From contig NC_056525.1 in NCBI RefSeq assembly GCF_019175285.1, forward strand, positions 120,983,506-121,047,505: a stretch of DNA of 64,000 bases, read 5' to 3'. The position numbers were made by a program, and so were the translations under genes. The notes beneath the pieces were generated by a model, which was not told the DNA's origin, ran no database searches, and saw only the letters and a list, made by a program, of their open reading frames with translations. Origin of the DNA: Sceloporus undulatus. Taxonomy: Eukaryota > Chordata > Lepidosauria > Squamata > Phrynosomatidae. Shown here in pieces: positions 44,068 through 56,325 of the stretch (position 1 is the first letter of the stretch; each line of letters begins with the position of its first letter).

Positions 44068-44261
44068 CTGTTACAGACTGCCAAAATAAAGCTGCTTCGG
44101 GTCTCTTTGGAGGTATGCTGTTTAAATGATGCATGCATCCTAAGAATCCAGAAGCCGCACCAAAGCTGCACTCCAGTGCTTAGGAATAGAGTGTGGCTTT
44201 GGCGCGACCTCCGGACTCTTAGGACTCATGCATCATTTAAACAGCATACCTCCAAAGAGAC
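44068..44261. mobile_element. Fold-back MITE, 'GGAGGTATGCTGTTTAAAT' family, copy 3 (cut by gap)
   Basis: 'ggcctgttacagactgccaa' begins it and 'aacagcatacctccaaagag' starts the return arm just before the gap. Confidence 0.82.
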
Positions 44262-44361
44262 NNNNNNNNNNNNNNNNNNNNNNNNNNNNNNNNNNNNNNN
44301 NNNNNNNNNNNNNNNNNNNNNNNNNNNNNNNNNNNNNNNNNNNNNNNNNNNNNNNNNNNNN
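44262..44361. other. Assembly gap (100 N)
   Basis: A 100-N placeholder between the inverted contig and the contig with SHCBP1L exons 1-3. Confidence 0.99.
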
Positions 44362-44430
44362 TCCTATCATGGCGTTTTCTTGGAAAGATTTATTCAGGTG
44401 GAGTTTGCCTTTGCAAACTTCCAGGACCGT
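44362..44430 (-). mobile_element. tRNA-SINE tail fragment
   Basis: 'tcctatcatggcgttttctt' and 'gatttattcaggtggagttt' match the body of the SINE at 7372-7606. It is truncated by the gap on its left side. Confidence 0.6.
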
Positions 44431-44649
44431 CCCAGCCAATGGTTCAGAATTTTGTGGGTTTCTAAGGGCTACAATCCCCCATGTAACTTTTTCAAGACCA
44501 CCAAACCCAGGTTTGACTGTGCAGTGTGCAAAATGGCTCCTGAGCCACTAGGAAAGATATTTCACTATCTGTAACTCTGTAGCATGAAATTTGCTTTAAT
44601 GATGTGCTGGACATGGCCTGACAGGAAAGGAGGACATTTGGACATTTAG

Positions 44650-45160
44650 GAAGAAGAGGAGGCACATTTAAAAATCCTTCCTGGATGGAAGGTTGAAATG
44701 GAGGACAACTCCTGTAATAAAGGACATCTGGTCACTCTGTCCTAACCTCAAAGGAGGACAAGGTGCCACAAAATGTAGGGCATTGGGGTAAAATGTAGGA
44801 CATCGCCACATAAAAGGATAAACACACTCATATAAATATAAATTCATGTTCCATAGCCATGCTCAAAATGAAGGGCAATTGGAAATCCCTCCTGGGCGGA
44901 AGGTTGAAATGGAGGACCTGTCCTGGAAAAAGAGGCTGTTTAGTCACCCTGTCATAACTACAAAGGAGGAGAAGGTGCCACAAATTATAGGACACTCCAG
45001 AAAAATGTTGGAGAATGACCCCATAAATGCTACAAGCACTCCTATAAATGTAAAGCCATGCTTCTTAGTCCTGCTCAGAGCAGAGGACATTGGGCAATCC
45101 CTCCTGAGCAGAGGTTTGAAATGGAGGACATGTCCTGGGAAAGGAGGAGGCCTAATGGCC
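44650..45160. repeat. Tandem repeat of ~211-bp units (about 2.5 copies) upstream of SHCBP1L exon 1
   Basis: The word GGTTGAAATGGAGGAC (third copy GGTTTGAAATGGAGGAC) recurs near 44691, 44902 and 45113, spacing about 211 bp. Each is preceded by 'atccctcctg'-like and followed by 'ctgtcctgg'-like sequence, with 'caaaggaggacaaggtgcca' and 'caaaggaggagaaggtgcca' in matching positions. It ends about 200 bp before the SHCBP1L start codon. Confidence 0.85.
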
Positions 45161-45189
45161 CTGGGTCAGCAGTTCCAAGGCACTAATGA

Positions 45190-45360
45190 TGGCACTATTT
45201 TCGGCTGGGTTTATATTAGCCGCGGAGGGAGACGGGGCTGATCACGGGGCGTTCTGAGGCTGTAACGGATTTTGCTATTGTCCCTGGCTAAGTAGTTCCG
45301 GCTGGCGGATGAATCCCTGTAACGGACCAGAGGGGGCTCAGTGGGGTTGCTGAGGCAGCG
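45190..45360 (+). promoter_or_regulatory. SHCBP1L: Probable SHCBP1L promoter / 5' leader
   Basis: The GC and CpG content rises just before the exon-1 ATG ('attagccgcggagggagacg', 'gatcacggggcgttctgagg'). No TATA box was seen. The transcription start is not fixed. Confidence 0.5.
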
Positions 45361-45558
45361 ATGGCATCAAGTGCCCCCCAGGAGGAAGGAGGAGGAGGAG
45401 GAGGGTCTCCAGAGGGAAGGAGGCCACCTCAAATGCCCAGAAGCAGGCAGGAGGAGGAGGCCCAGCCCCTTCCGCCGCAGTTCCCTTCCTACTTGCGCAC
45501 CCTGAGCGGAAGAGAGAAGGTGGAGCTCTACTGCGACCGCCTCCTTCAGGGCTGCAAG
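45361..45558 (+). CDS. SHCBP1L: SHCBP1L coding exon 1
   Basis: SHCBP1L is the testis-biased paralogue of SHCBP1; in mouse it associates with the meiotic spindle and HSPA2. ATG at 45361 opens a 66-codon exon. A Gly/Glu/Pro/Arg-rich low-complexity N-terminus leads into EEEAQPLPPQFPSYLRTLSG and EKVELYCDRLLQGCK. This matches human SHCBP1L EEEAQPLPP...DEKVSLYCDEVLQDCK. The donor is AAG|GTTTGC and exon 2 continues with AED as in human. The variable N-terminus is much shorter than the human one. The exon is on the plus strand, opposite to all the C-terminal exons in this window. Confidence 0.88.
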
Positions 45559-45734
45559 GTTTGCCCCTAGTGGCGGGGAGAGGAACTGAGGCTGAGGGTG
45601 GGCAGTTGGTGGTGTAGAAACAATGCAGCTGGGTCCCACTTTAAGGGTTGGACTCCCATCCCATGGAATCATCAGATCTGTAGTTTTACAAGGCCTGAAT
45701 ACCCAACTTGATCATGGGGCCAATTAGCTTACTG

Positions 45735-46150
45735 CTTTGTTTTTGTTGTTATCCACCCTCGAGTCGATCTCAACCCATGGCAACCTTGTAGATGAGACAT
45801 CTCCAAGACTCCCGATGCTCCACTGCTCTGCTCAGGTCCTGCAAAATCATACCCATGGCCTCCTTAATAGAGTCCATCCATCTGACATGTGGTCTTCCTC
45901 TCTTTCTGCTTCCCTCTACCTTTCCCAGCATTATTGTTTTTTCGAGTGAGTCATGCCTCCTCATTATGCGGCCAAAGTACGACAGCCTCAGTCTTCTCAT
46001 CTTGGCTTCCAGAGAGATTTCTGGTTTGATCTGTTATAGACCCATCTGTTTGACTTCTTGGCTGTCCATGGTAACCTCAGCACTCTTCTCCAGCACCACA
46101 TTTCAAATGAATTAATTTTCTTCCTATCCGCTTTCTTAACTGTCTAGCAA
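45735..46150 (-). mobile_element. BovB/RTE-like LINE 3' end in SHCBP1L intron 1
   Basis: The minus strand encodes MRRLRLSYFGRIMRRHDSLE, then KTIMLGKVEGSRKRGRPHVR and DSIKEAMGMILQDLSRAVEH. This is the well-known RTE C-terminus, here uninterrupted for over 70 codons, so fairly young. It is followed on the left by its 3' UTR near 45735. Confidence 0.85.
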
Positions 46151-46579
46151 TCACATCCATACATGGTAACAGGGAATACAATGGCTTGTATGACTCCCCA
46201 ACGAGCATTGTTAAAACCGAACTTGTCACCTCATCTCCATATCCACAAGGTTTTGAATGTCAATTTACATTCACTCACACAACCAGATTATATAGGTCTG
46301 TCTTTGGACTCTCCAGCAAGTAGATCCAAGTCTACAAAAGTTCATGCTACCAGGTTCTTTTTTCCAGTTAGTCTTAAAAGGGGCTACAAGATCATTTCGT
46401 TTTCATTTTCAACCATTACTTCAATTAAACTGTGTGTCATAATATGCATTTCCAAGAAAGAAGATGACTAGAAACACTATTTAGCAGCTACATCACTGGA
46501 GCTGCTAAAGCATGTGAGGCATTTCAGTTGTCATCAGATTTCAGCCAGTAATTAGCCATCTAATTAAAAAGATTGTATG

Positions 46580-46650
46580 TACAGTGCTGTGTAAATTTAC
46601 AGCGCTTTATAAATAAAGGTTAATAATAATAATAATAATAATAATACATA
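46580..46650. repeat. (ATA)n microsatellite at a LINE-like tail
   Basis: 'cagcgctttataaataaagg' followed by TTAATAATAATAATAATAAT. Such tails are common at the ends of L2/CR1-group elements and SINEs in reptiles. Confidence 0.75.
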
Positions 46651-46659
46651 GAAAACGTT

Positions 46660-47020
46660 CTTCAGTTGGAGCATAAGAGTGACTTGGTGTCATCTAGTAA
46701 AAAGTTTCTTACATTTGCGTTGCAATCTGTTTGTTGTATGTTTTTGCCTACCACTTTTATAAATCTTTATAGCTCTTCACAAGTTTGTGCCTTTTAATAT
46801 AATTTATCCTTTTTATATAATTTTATAAATTAGACATATTTTTGGGCTTCTGGCTGGATGTACGGTCTCAAATGTAAGGTAGTTATAACGAAGAGAGCAG
46901 TTTTGTGGTGGACTATACTACCTTGAAGAAAAAGGGATCAATTGACACTTAATTGTTACAGAATGACAGGTGTTCATCTTACTACCAGTTGTATTGGTCT
47001 GGCTCCAGTGACTATGGGGC
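46660..47020. other. SHCBP1L intron 1, nothing recognised
   Basis: AT-rich intron with no recognised repeat or frame. Confidence 0.5.
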
Positions 47021-47029
47021 AAAACAAAT

Positions 47030-47285
47030 GGTCAGTATAAACAAATGTCCGGCCGGCTTCAAGGTGAGGCATTTACATGATGCAAAACCTGAACCCGCCC
47101 GAAAACCGCTCCAAAGCCATGCTATGGGGAGAAAATCCGAACTATTTTCCACTTCTTTCCGGAAAGTGTGTGGCTTTGCTTGTACATCTAAATACAGTGA
47201 TGCCAGGGTGGCTCCAAGGGGACACTCTTTCCGAACCCTAACCCTAATTGTGCATATAAATGCCTCATTGCAGTAGTGCATTTAG
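47030..47285. mobile_element. Possible fold-back MITE (diverged)
   Basis: 'gaggcatttacatgatgcaa' at left and 'atataaatgcctcattgcag' at right are partly complementary, and 'ccgctccaaagccatgctat' recalls the arms of the 10.8-kb MITE family. The match is weak. Confidence 0.4.
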
Positions 47286-47693
47286 AAGGGATGGAGCTGC
47301 CATACCCAAGCGGGCCGTGGCAATGCCCAAAAGAGAAACCATACATCAAAGGGATGGCCTTCCAATGGGATCACTCCTGTGATGGTGTGCAGGGATGGGG
47401 GGGGGGAGTAAAAAACAGTACCCAGTGGTGCAGCCTGAAGCATGTGGTCATAACATGCGCACTGCAGCTGCTTTGGGAGCCAGTGGTGTGGTTGGTGGGG
47501 ACTCAGATCACTTTCAGAAAAGGCAGCTTCAAGCTGCTTTTTCCTGCCCGTCTGTTTTGCCCATATGACAGACTGAGAGAACTCAATCCTGTATTGGAGT
47601 AAAATAACACAAAGATTTTGAAAAATAATCATTTATAAAACTGAATAAAGTGAATAATTTGGATAATATATATCTCTCCCTTATATTCTGTAA

Positions 47694-49290
<1,597 letters not shown>

Positions 49291-49295
49291 CAAAG

Positions 49296-49507
49296 GTCCT
49301 AAACACACTGCAGAAATAATCCAGTTTGAGATCACTTTAACTGCCCTGGCTCAATGCTAGGGAATTATTCTGGCAACTGTAGTTTTGTGAGACATTTAGT
49401 CTTCTCTATCAGGGAGCTCGGGTGCCACAATAAACTACAGTTCCCAGGATTCCCTAGCACCGAGCCAAGGCAATTAAAGTAATCTCAGATTGTGTGTTTT
49501 GGACCAA
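49296..49507. mobile_element. Fold-back MITE, 'CTGCAGAAATAATCC' family, in SHCBP1L intron 2
   Basis: 'acacactgcagaaataatcc' starts it, with arms 'ggctcaatgctagggaatta' and 'ggattccctagcaccgagcc'. The right end 'ctcagattgtgtgttttgga' has lost the 'ttatttctgcag' word. Near-complete hairpin of about 210 bp. Confidence 0.85.
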
Positions 49508-49935
49508 AGTGACCTATCCCATAAGAAAGATTTCTTATTCAATTTCCCTTGCTTGGTGTTTATATTGACTTAATTGTATCTTTGTTTTGTCCCTGTTGCT
49601 TTTCACACTTGTTTTTTCTGTTCTTCTTGTTCCTTGCAAGTTAACCAATCCATAACATTTTTATTTATATATTTATAGAATAATTTGGCGTTTAACATTT
49701 CAATTTGCATCAGTATAACAGAGCGATCCTGTGGGGGACTTAAGTTGCTGAAATATCAGCATAACGTCTTTCATATCTTACAACCTCCCAGCCAGTGTAT
49801 GTTGAATACAGATATATCCTATAAATTGGTTTTTCATATATTAAGTAAAAAAATAACATTTCTGAACATACTGACAACTACACATGCTTTATTTCTCTTT
49901 ACATAATAATGATTTATTTCTTTGTTACATTTTAG

Positions 49936-50150
49936 GTTGCTTGCAAACTGCCCCAGAATCCCTCTGCTAACTTGAAACTTTCTGTCTCTATTGCTGAGCC
50001 CTTCTCCTCTAATATTGCCAATATTCCAAGAGCTTTCATTGATAAAGTTCTGAAAGAAATGGATCATTATGTGCCTCTTTTGGAAATCTATCCTGTTCAG
50101 GGGCAAGATAGTGCCGTGTCTGACATAGCCAAGGCTTTGGAAATTGTGAG
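49936..50150 (+). CDS. SHCBP1L: SHCBP1L coding exon 3
   Basis: A 215-base exon with CATTTTAG acceptor and GTATGC donor. It encodes [20 protein letters not shown] then AFIDKVLKEMDHYVPLLEIY and DIAKALEIVR. Human has [45 protein letters not shown]. The next human exons (FFYDFLWRDWDDEE...) were looked for to the right before the gap at 51720 and on both strands elsewhere and were not seen. Confidence 0.94.
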
Positions 50151-50468
50151 GTATGCTTTTTCTTAAATGTGGTATTCAACAGGGTAGTAAAATTTTGAAA
50201 TACATATTACGGTATTGCACATTTCTGGCATTCTCTCAGCATGTACTAGTAATTTGGGTTTACTCTTTCTTTGACATGTGAGCTCTAAAAGTTCACGTGT
50301 GTTATTTTATCTGGACAACTGGAACTAGAATACTTTATTTCACATCTGTGCTCAACTGATCTCCATTTGGAGCCATTGCAAATGCAGAAATGTTACATGG
50401 AATCCTCTTGGATTGTCCCAAGTAGATTAGACCCATTCAATGAATTGTTAAATGGTAAACACATAGGT

Positions 50469-50666
50469 CAGTGATGGCGAACCTATGGCACACATGCCAG
50501 AGGTGGCACTCAGAGCCCTCTCTGTGGGCACATGTGCCGTCGTCCCAGCACAGAGTTTGCCAGAGTTTGTTACTAGAAAGCCAGAGGGACACGGCACTTT
50601 GCAATAAATAAGTGAGTTCTGGGTTGCAGTTTGGGCACTTGGTCTCTAAAAGGTTCACCATCACTG
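50469..50666. mobile_element. hAT MITE with perfect 8-bp target duplication
   Basis: TIRs CAGTGATGGCGAACCT and AGGTTCACCATCACTG are inverted. ACATAGGT flanks both sides exactly (50461-50468 and 50667-50674). The interior carries 'cagaggtggcactcagagcc', typical of a reptile hAT family. It lies 300 bp after SHCBP1L exon 3. Confidence 0.93.
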
Positions 50667-50869
50667 ACATAGGTAAATCTGATTGATCAAAGCAAGTGGC
50701 CTTAATTCTATTGCTAGTCCTACCTAATATAGACCCAAATAGACCAATTATTGACTGGTAACAGAATTCAGGCCATTATTCTTCCAAGCACTTGCTTTGA
50801 TTCTTACCATTAAGGTGACTTGCTTTGTATTATCTGATAGTTGCTTTGACTAATAATGATCCTGTCTCT

Positions 50870-50935
50870 TATGTATATGTACCTTCAAGTTGCTTGTTGA
50901 CTTATGGTCACCCTATAAATTTCATTACAATTTTT
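50870..50935 (-). mobile_element. SINE tail fragment
   Basis: 'taccttcaagttgcttgttg' and 'acttatggtcaccctataaa' match the shared 3' tail of the tRNA- and 5S-headed SINEs, with the head missing. Confidence 0.6.
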
Positions 50936-51129
50936 TAAAAAAAAATTGAGATTATTCAACAGCTATTATTTAAACATTATGTTCCACTTATGACTAAAGA
51001 CTATTGAGGTTCAGTAGATATGCACAGTCTTTAAACCAATCTTCATATTTACAACAGAAGTGGGCATCGTTGTTTCCCAGATGTTGTTGGCCCATAACTC
51101 CTGGTATTTCTCACTACTGGTTTTGTTGG

Positions 51130-51645
51130 CTAGAGCTGGTATAGATGTCATACAGAAACTTCCAGAGCTGGACCATGCCAATCACTACCATGTCAGGATG
51201 CACAGGGAAGCCATTGAAATCCACAAACACCTGGACAATTTCAACCGGAAAGAAGAAACCCTTAAAGTGAACAAAATTTGGCTACTAGTCCTGAGGAATA
51301 GCAAAATTAGGACTCAGCAAATGCAAATGGAAACCATTCAGAGTCAGGGGCTTTCCCAGCAGATAATGATCACCAATTAGCAGACATTCATCCTCGTTTG
51401 CATTAACCTCCCAGGCTGAGGCCAGCCATCAACACAGAACAATACACATGCAAATCACTCCTGCATTCCCAGGCTCACACAGTATATATACACCCAACTT
51501 TTCCAGGGAAAGCATTCTCTGAAGATGCCAGCCACAGATGCTGGCGAAAGGTCAGGAAGAAATTTTTCTGGAATATGTCCACATAGCCCGAAAAAAAAAC
51601 CACAAAAAACTATGGATGCCGGCCATGAAAGCCTTCATTCTATAC
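51130..51645 (+). mobile_element. Penelope-like element, C-terminal remnant and 3' end
   Basis: The plus strand encodes HVRMHREAIEIHKHLDNFNR then KEETLKVNKIWLLVLRNS, which resembles the extreme C-terminus of Penelope-like elements after the GIY-YIG endonuclease (REAIEIxKHxNNFNRKEExLxLNKxW). It is followed by the 3' sequence 'ttctctgaagatgccagcca', shared with 2400-2650 and 62235-62345. Confidence 0.72.
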
Positions 51646-51719
51646 ATTTCTATTGCTGGTTTATAAGAGTGATATTTCTATTAGCTAAGCAGCAAACCAA
51701 ATAATTTTCAAAAAATTCT

Positions 51720-51819
51720 NNNNNNNNNNNNNNNNNNNNNNNNNNNNNNNNNNNNNNNNNNNNNNNNNNNNNNNNNNNNNNNNNNNNNNNNNNNNNNNNN
51801 NNNNNNNNNNNNNNNNNNN
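51720..51819. other. Assembly gap (100 N)
   Basis: A 100-N placeholder. It separates the contig with plus-strand SHCBP1L exons 1-3 from the contig with minus-strand copy-B exons. Confidence 0.99.
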
Positions 51820-51960
51820 AGAAAGTGGTGGAGTCTCCTTCTTTAAACAGAGGCTGGATGGCCATCCGTCGGGGAGGCTTTGAATGTGAGCTCCTGCATG
51901 GCAGGTGGTTGACCTAAATGCCCCTTGAGGTCTCTTCCCACTCTATGATTCTATGATTCT
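51820..51960 (+). mobile_element. CR1 LINE 3' end (cut by gap)
   Basis: 'aggctggatggccatccgtc' and 'ggtctcttcccactctatga' followed by the terminal repeats ATTCTATGATTCTA are the CR1 3' UTR and terminus. Confidence 0.85.
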
Positions 51961-51964
51961 AAGT

Positions 51965-52200
51965 GTAATGTATGTATAAAGCCTCTGGGGACATGAAAAA
52001 GTATAATGCATAAATCATTAAGGGGTAACAACTCTCTGACTAAAGGCATAGTACTCAGTTCAGTACTTAGGACCTTATCCCACTAGAGGAATCCTGCCCA
52101 GAAATGGAATTATTTGTTTGCTTGTTATTTTAAGGTATGTTTCAAATTGAATAATTTAACTGCTTTTTTTGGGGGGGGGGGGATATTGGGATACGGGACA
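51965..52200. other. Unrecognised sequence
   Basis: No gene or repeat recognised; it ends with a G-run of about 12 bases near 52170. Confidence 0.5.
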
Positions 52201-52204
52201 GTTT

Positions 52205-52820
52205 GTCAGGGATTTGAAGGGTTAAAACAAAGCACACAGGGAAATGCTTGATGTCTGTCTGTTTAGCCATGAGTATTCAGCAGAGTGGCAAGGCTGATCA
52301 AGCTCAGATGAAGCTCATTGGCTCAAGGACACTTCAGTGCCCAAGTGCACATAGCCATGGATGATGAAACCATGTGTCTAGATTGCACAGGAGACACATG
52401 ACATGGTTACACACCTGAACTCACTGGGTTTGGGAGACCACATGGTCTGGAAACTATATAAACCCAGGGGTTGCAAGGGATTGCTTGTGGGTTTGTAGAA
52501 GGAGTTGGATTGTTATGGTTTGGAGTTTTAGAGATCTAGTTTTGTATAAGAGCACTGTGAATAAAGAGCACTTTGGGAGACTTAGTTTCTCTGGTGGTTT
52601 ATCAGAAGAAGCTATAGCATCGGTTTGCTGTGTGTCCCTGGAGGTTCCTGCATTGCTGCAGTTCCTGGAAGACATCCGGTTGCAGTCATCCAAAATTGGA
52701 CTTTGGAGCCACGCTTCGGCTTCTGGAAATTTGCCAGCTGTGCTCCAAGGGTCTGATTTAACCCCAGGACTCGTTTGAGTTGCTGACAGTGGTTGTTGGA
52801 CCCCAGCAGTTGCGCTGACA
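52205..52820 (+). mobile_element. Probable solo LTR (fossil, family unknown)
   Basis: It begins TGTCAGGGATTTGAAG and ends CTGACA, the complementary short ends expected of an LTR; an earlier CTGACA near 52788 is an alternative end. Inside are a TATA-like ACTATATAAACCC near 52455 and a polyadenylation-like AATAAA near 52559, in LTR order. No second copy or internal region is attached in this window. Ends and family are uncertain. Confidence 0.5.
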
Positions 52821-52839
52821 AGCCACCCCGTTTGTGTTA

Positions 52840-52920
52840 TACAGAGAGGCGGGATATAAATACATTCATTCTTCTTCTTCTTCTTCTTCTTATTCTTATT
52901 CTTATTCTTATTTAAAATAG
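52840..52920. repeat. (TTC)n/(TTA)n microsatellite after a SINE/L2-type tail
   Basis: 'gaggcgggatataaatacat' followed by TTCTTCTTCTTC and TTATTCTTATTC. The GGCGGGATATAAAT word is a common terminus before a microsatellite in lizard L2/SINE copies. Confidence 0.8.
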
Positions 52921-52924
52921 ATTT

Positions 52925-53795
52925 AAAGTAGAAAAACCACAAATGCAGGAGGTTTTTCACACGACATGTCTGCAAATCTAAAATAAAGTGAATATAAAGG
53001 GGACAAAAACAACACTTTTTCACTTTCGAGAAGTTCCCCAAATATCAGGTGATAGCCAGGTTGCCACCATGGTATGGCCGCATTCCATCCTGACACTCCT
53101 TTGGGATAACAATATTAAGGGCCCAACATCGGTATCGTTTTAAGCTTCACAAGAGGATTCAAATTCAAAAAGAGGATTAAGAAACAAAGCCCTCCCTCCA
53201 GTTCATCTGCCTTTGTCCAGGTCTCAGAGGGAGTGAAGAACTGCTGGACCTGATCCCCCACCCACCACCATTCCCTTCTCCTTTTGTGTCGTGTCTTTTT
53301 AGATTGTAAGCCTGAGGGCAGGGAACCATCTAATTAAAAATAGTAATTTTAAGCTGCTCTGAGAGCGTTTAGGGCTGAAGAGTGGAGTATAAATACCGTA
53401 AATAGATAAAAATAAATAAATAAATGCAGATGCCCTTTCAGTTTTGGGGGGCCGTCATTGGTACAACCGCACGCTCCTCGCTGCCGCCTGGTTCATTTCG
53501 TGGCTGCGATTGACTGTTCTCGAGAGCCTGTGGGGCTGATGCTGATTTGGATTCAAGGCCATAGTTGCTCCCTCTGTACTGAGGCCAATTACCACTGAGT
53601 GCTCTGTCAATTTGGAGCCATGATTTCCTTTCTATATATATATATATCAAGGTGCACCATTGGCTCGTGCCTCCCTGAATTGGGACCATAGTGTTTCCTC
53701 TGTACTGAGGGCCACTACCTGTGAGTGCCCTGCCAAATCCAGGGCCATACTTGACCCCTCCTTTTCATGACCTATTGGGAGTGGAAATAGCTCTT
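52925..53795. other. Unassigned intergenic sequence
   Basis: It contains an 'aagagtggagtataaatac' L2/SINE-like tail near 53380 and a (TA)n run at 53633-53647. Otherwise unrecognised. Confidence 0.45.
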
Positions 53796-53799
53796 AGAA

Positions 53800-54720
53800 C
53801 ATCCCATCATTCATAGAGTGATGGACAATGTGAAAAAACAAATGGCAGTCTAGAAAGATATCTTAGGGGCTATACCAACTACTTACAAGATGATTGGTTC
53901 GACTTACTACCCCATGCTGAAATAGCCTTCAACAGTGCTGTCCAGCAAAGCTACGGCTATGAACCTGAAACACTGCTGTCCTTACCATCAGAACCTTCAG
54001 ACCTGGTCTCTGTGTCTCAGTGGATTGTTAAGGTCAAAGGGGCCTGGCCAAAAATTATAACAGCGTTGGAAGGGGCAAAACAGGTTTACAAAAATTTTGC
54101 AGATCAAAAAAGAAACTCTGGGTGGGATATTAAACCCAGTAATAAGGTACTGTATATCTGTCCACAAGACACTTGAAGACCAGACACCCTTCCAAAAAAC
54201 TGGGACCCAAATATATTGGACCCTTTAAGGTCAAACGGTTGATAAATGCTGTTACTGCTGAGACTGACTTGCTGAAGTCATATAGAGATTTACATCTTGT
54301 TTTCCACTTTAGCTTGCTGAAACCGGACCTGAGCCAGGGACATAGCCAGGATTTTGAGGAGGGGGGTGGTTCCAGACTAACTGCTACCATTATAATGGGG
54401 CTTGGGCACAGCGGCGCAGCAGCATGCACCATTCATTGTATCTAATGGAAAGGAGAGTCCGGACCCCATGGACCCCCCCCCCCAGTTGCCTGAGCACTGA
54501 ACCATGGAAGATGACTGACACTGCCCCACCTCTTTTGATGATTGAAGGGGAACAGCATTTTGAAATTTACAGGATTTGGGACTCCTGAATCCATAGGGGC
54601 AAATTGCAATACCTGATTCGCTGGAAACATTTTTCAGCAGATCATGATGAGTGGGTGGAGCATCGTCATGTAAAAGCACCTAACTTAGTGGCTCGATTTC
54701 ATCATAAATAGCCATACAAG
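53800..54720 (+). mobile_element. Ty3/Gypsy (chromovirus-like) 3' pol remnant (fossil)
   Basis: Broken plus-strand coding segments correspond to the end of a Ty3/Gypsy integrase. At 54173-54345 the post-integrase 'KLGPKYIGPFKV' and 'VFHFSLLKPDL' motifs can be read. At about 54595-54710 a chromodomain-like segment ends the region. It is 5'-truncated and broken in several places; no matching LTR pair was recognised. Clearly old. Confidence 0.78.
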
Positions 54721-54724
54721 CCTG

Positions 54725-56325
54725 CTTTAATGGTTTCTTAGGTTAAAGTTTTCATTTAGAGTTGGTATTCTTGTTTGGCATTTTACTGTAACTGCTTACA
54801 ATAGTGAGCTTCCTTCACTTTCACGCCACCAACCTATTCGGTAGCTTTGGCATAATCTCCATTGCCAACAAACCTCTGCTATCTAGATCAGGGTTTTCTC
54901 CCAACCTTAGTTTGCACTTGCCATTTATTATGGACCATCAAAGCTTACCTACAGTCTGTGCAACCTACGGTTAGTTGGAAGCCTGTTTTTTCTACCAATT
55001 AGCATGTTTCACCTGCATTGGTGACTTTTCCCACTACATCTCAGTACTGGATCATCATATCAGCGGGACTGTGCATTCCCATGTTTGCATGCCTTTGGAC
55101 TTGGTTTCACAAATGGTGATTTTGTTTAGGAGCAATGTGCCTTTCTTTTTGCCTGTTCTCTATCTATCTTATAACTAGTATAACTATTGTAAGCATGTAA
55201 TCTGTACGTAAACATTATTTTGTTGTCGGGGGAGAGTTAGGGATTGCTTTATTACTTATTATGTTATGTTATGCTATGCTTGATTATTATGGCATGTCAT
55301 GTTACTTTAACATATGTAATTTGATATTGATAGTTGTTTTGAAGTGCCGGGGATTGCCCTTTAAATTATTATGTTATGTTATGCCTCCATTATTATGCTA
55401 TGTATTATGCTATGTATTTTGGATTTTGTACTCTCTATTCTTTATTTCTTTTGTATAATTACTTTATTGTTATTATATTGCTGTGGTGTATTTGATGGGA
55501 GGTGGAAGATATTTCTTAAATATTGCTTTAGAGCCCATGAATAACTGTGCTTGGTGCCATGGGTTCAAAACACACAGGAGGACAAAAGAGAGAAAAAACT
55601 GACAAACAAACCGATATAATAAGAAACAGAGTGAAGCCACATAAGATGAAGAAGGAAAGGGGAAAAAGAGCCATTCTCTTAGCAGTCTTGAGAGTGTTGT
55701 GGAGAGAAATGCACAATGTGCTGCTGTAACTTCAGCAGATGAAAAGGAATGGAGGAGAACAGTGGGGGGGGGGGAGGATTGAAAGTCACTCTGAGAGACT
55801 TTGTGGCTGAAGAGCAGGGTATAAATACTCCAGATAAATAAATGGTGATTCATATTGGAGAAGGGATGGAGCCACCATTAAAAAATAAGAGGTAAAGAAT
55901 AACGTATATGTGCAGTGGCATCCCTGCAGTGGGTGTCACCTGGTGTAGCGGCGGGGCTTTGAGGCTAGGGCTTTGGGGGCAGAGCTTCCTGGAGCGGTGC
56001 ACACTCTCTTCTCCTTGTGCCAGCCTTCTCTTCAGGAGAAGTGCAAGGCCAGGCTGCAGGGGATATGATGGTGTAGCGGGGCTTACTGGGCATCGCTCCT
56101 TTCCTGGGGTGTGTCGCCACTGTGTATGTGTGTCATAGGACCCCAAATAAGTTACTTTTCTAAACAAGAACACCACTAGTAGTTACACTTGGAAAGGCAG
56201 GCTTAGAATTCAAATTACAGTCCTTTGAACTTTAATGCTAGCAAATGTAATTTTAGTTTTTGGTGCAGATATCTGTTAATGGGAAATTAAATTTAAATTC
56301 TCTATTTTCATCAAGCTATAAAGAG
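54725..56325. other. Unassigned, with low-complexity ATGTT/ATGCT repeats
   Basis: At about 55255-55410 a degenerate TTATGTTATGTTATGC repeat runs twice. The remainder could include 3' sequence of the Ty3/Gypsy fossil but was not assigned. 'agagcagggtataaatactc' near 55812 is an L2/SINE-like tail. Confidence 0.45.

Larger units (their letters stand above)
42061..44261. repeat. 2.2-kb contig, inverted copy of 22738-24998
   Basis: The whole contig between two gaps matches 22738-24998 in reverse complement. It begins inside the 60-bp tandem array and ends inside the fold-back MITE, both places where assemblers commonly stop. It carries no gene. It is most simply an allelic or collapsed-repeat contig placed in the scaffold. 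Confidence 0.88.

Noticed and set aside
52454-53041. 195-codon minus-strand open frame
   Set aside because: It is built from a microsatellite-derived lysine/asparagine run and antisense LTR-like sequence; no protein similarity recognised.
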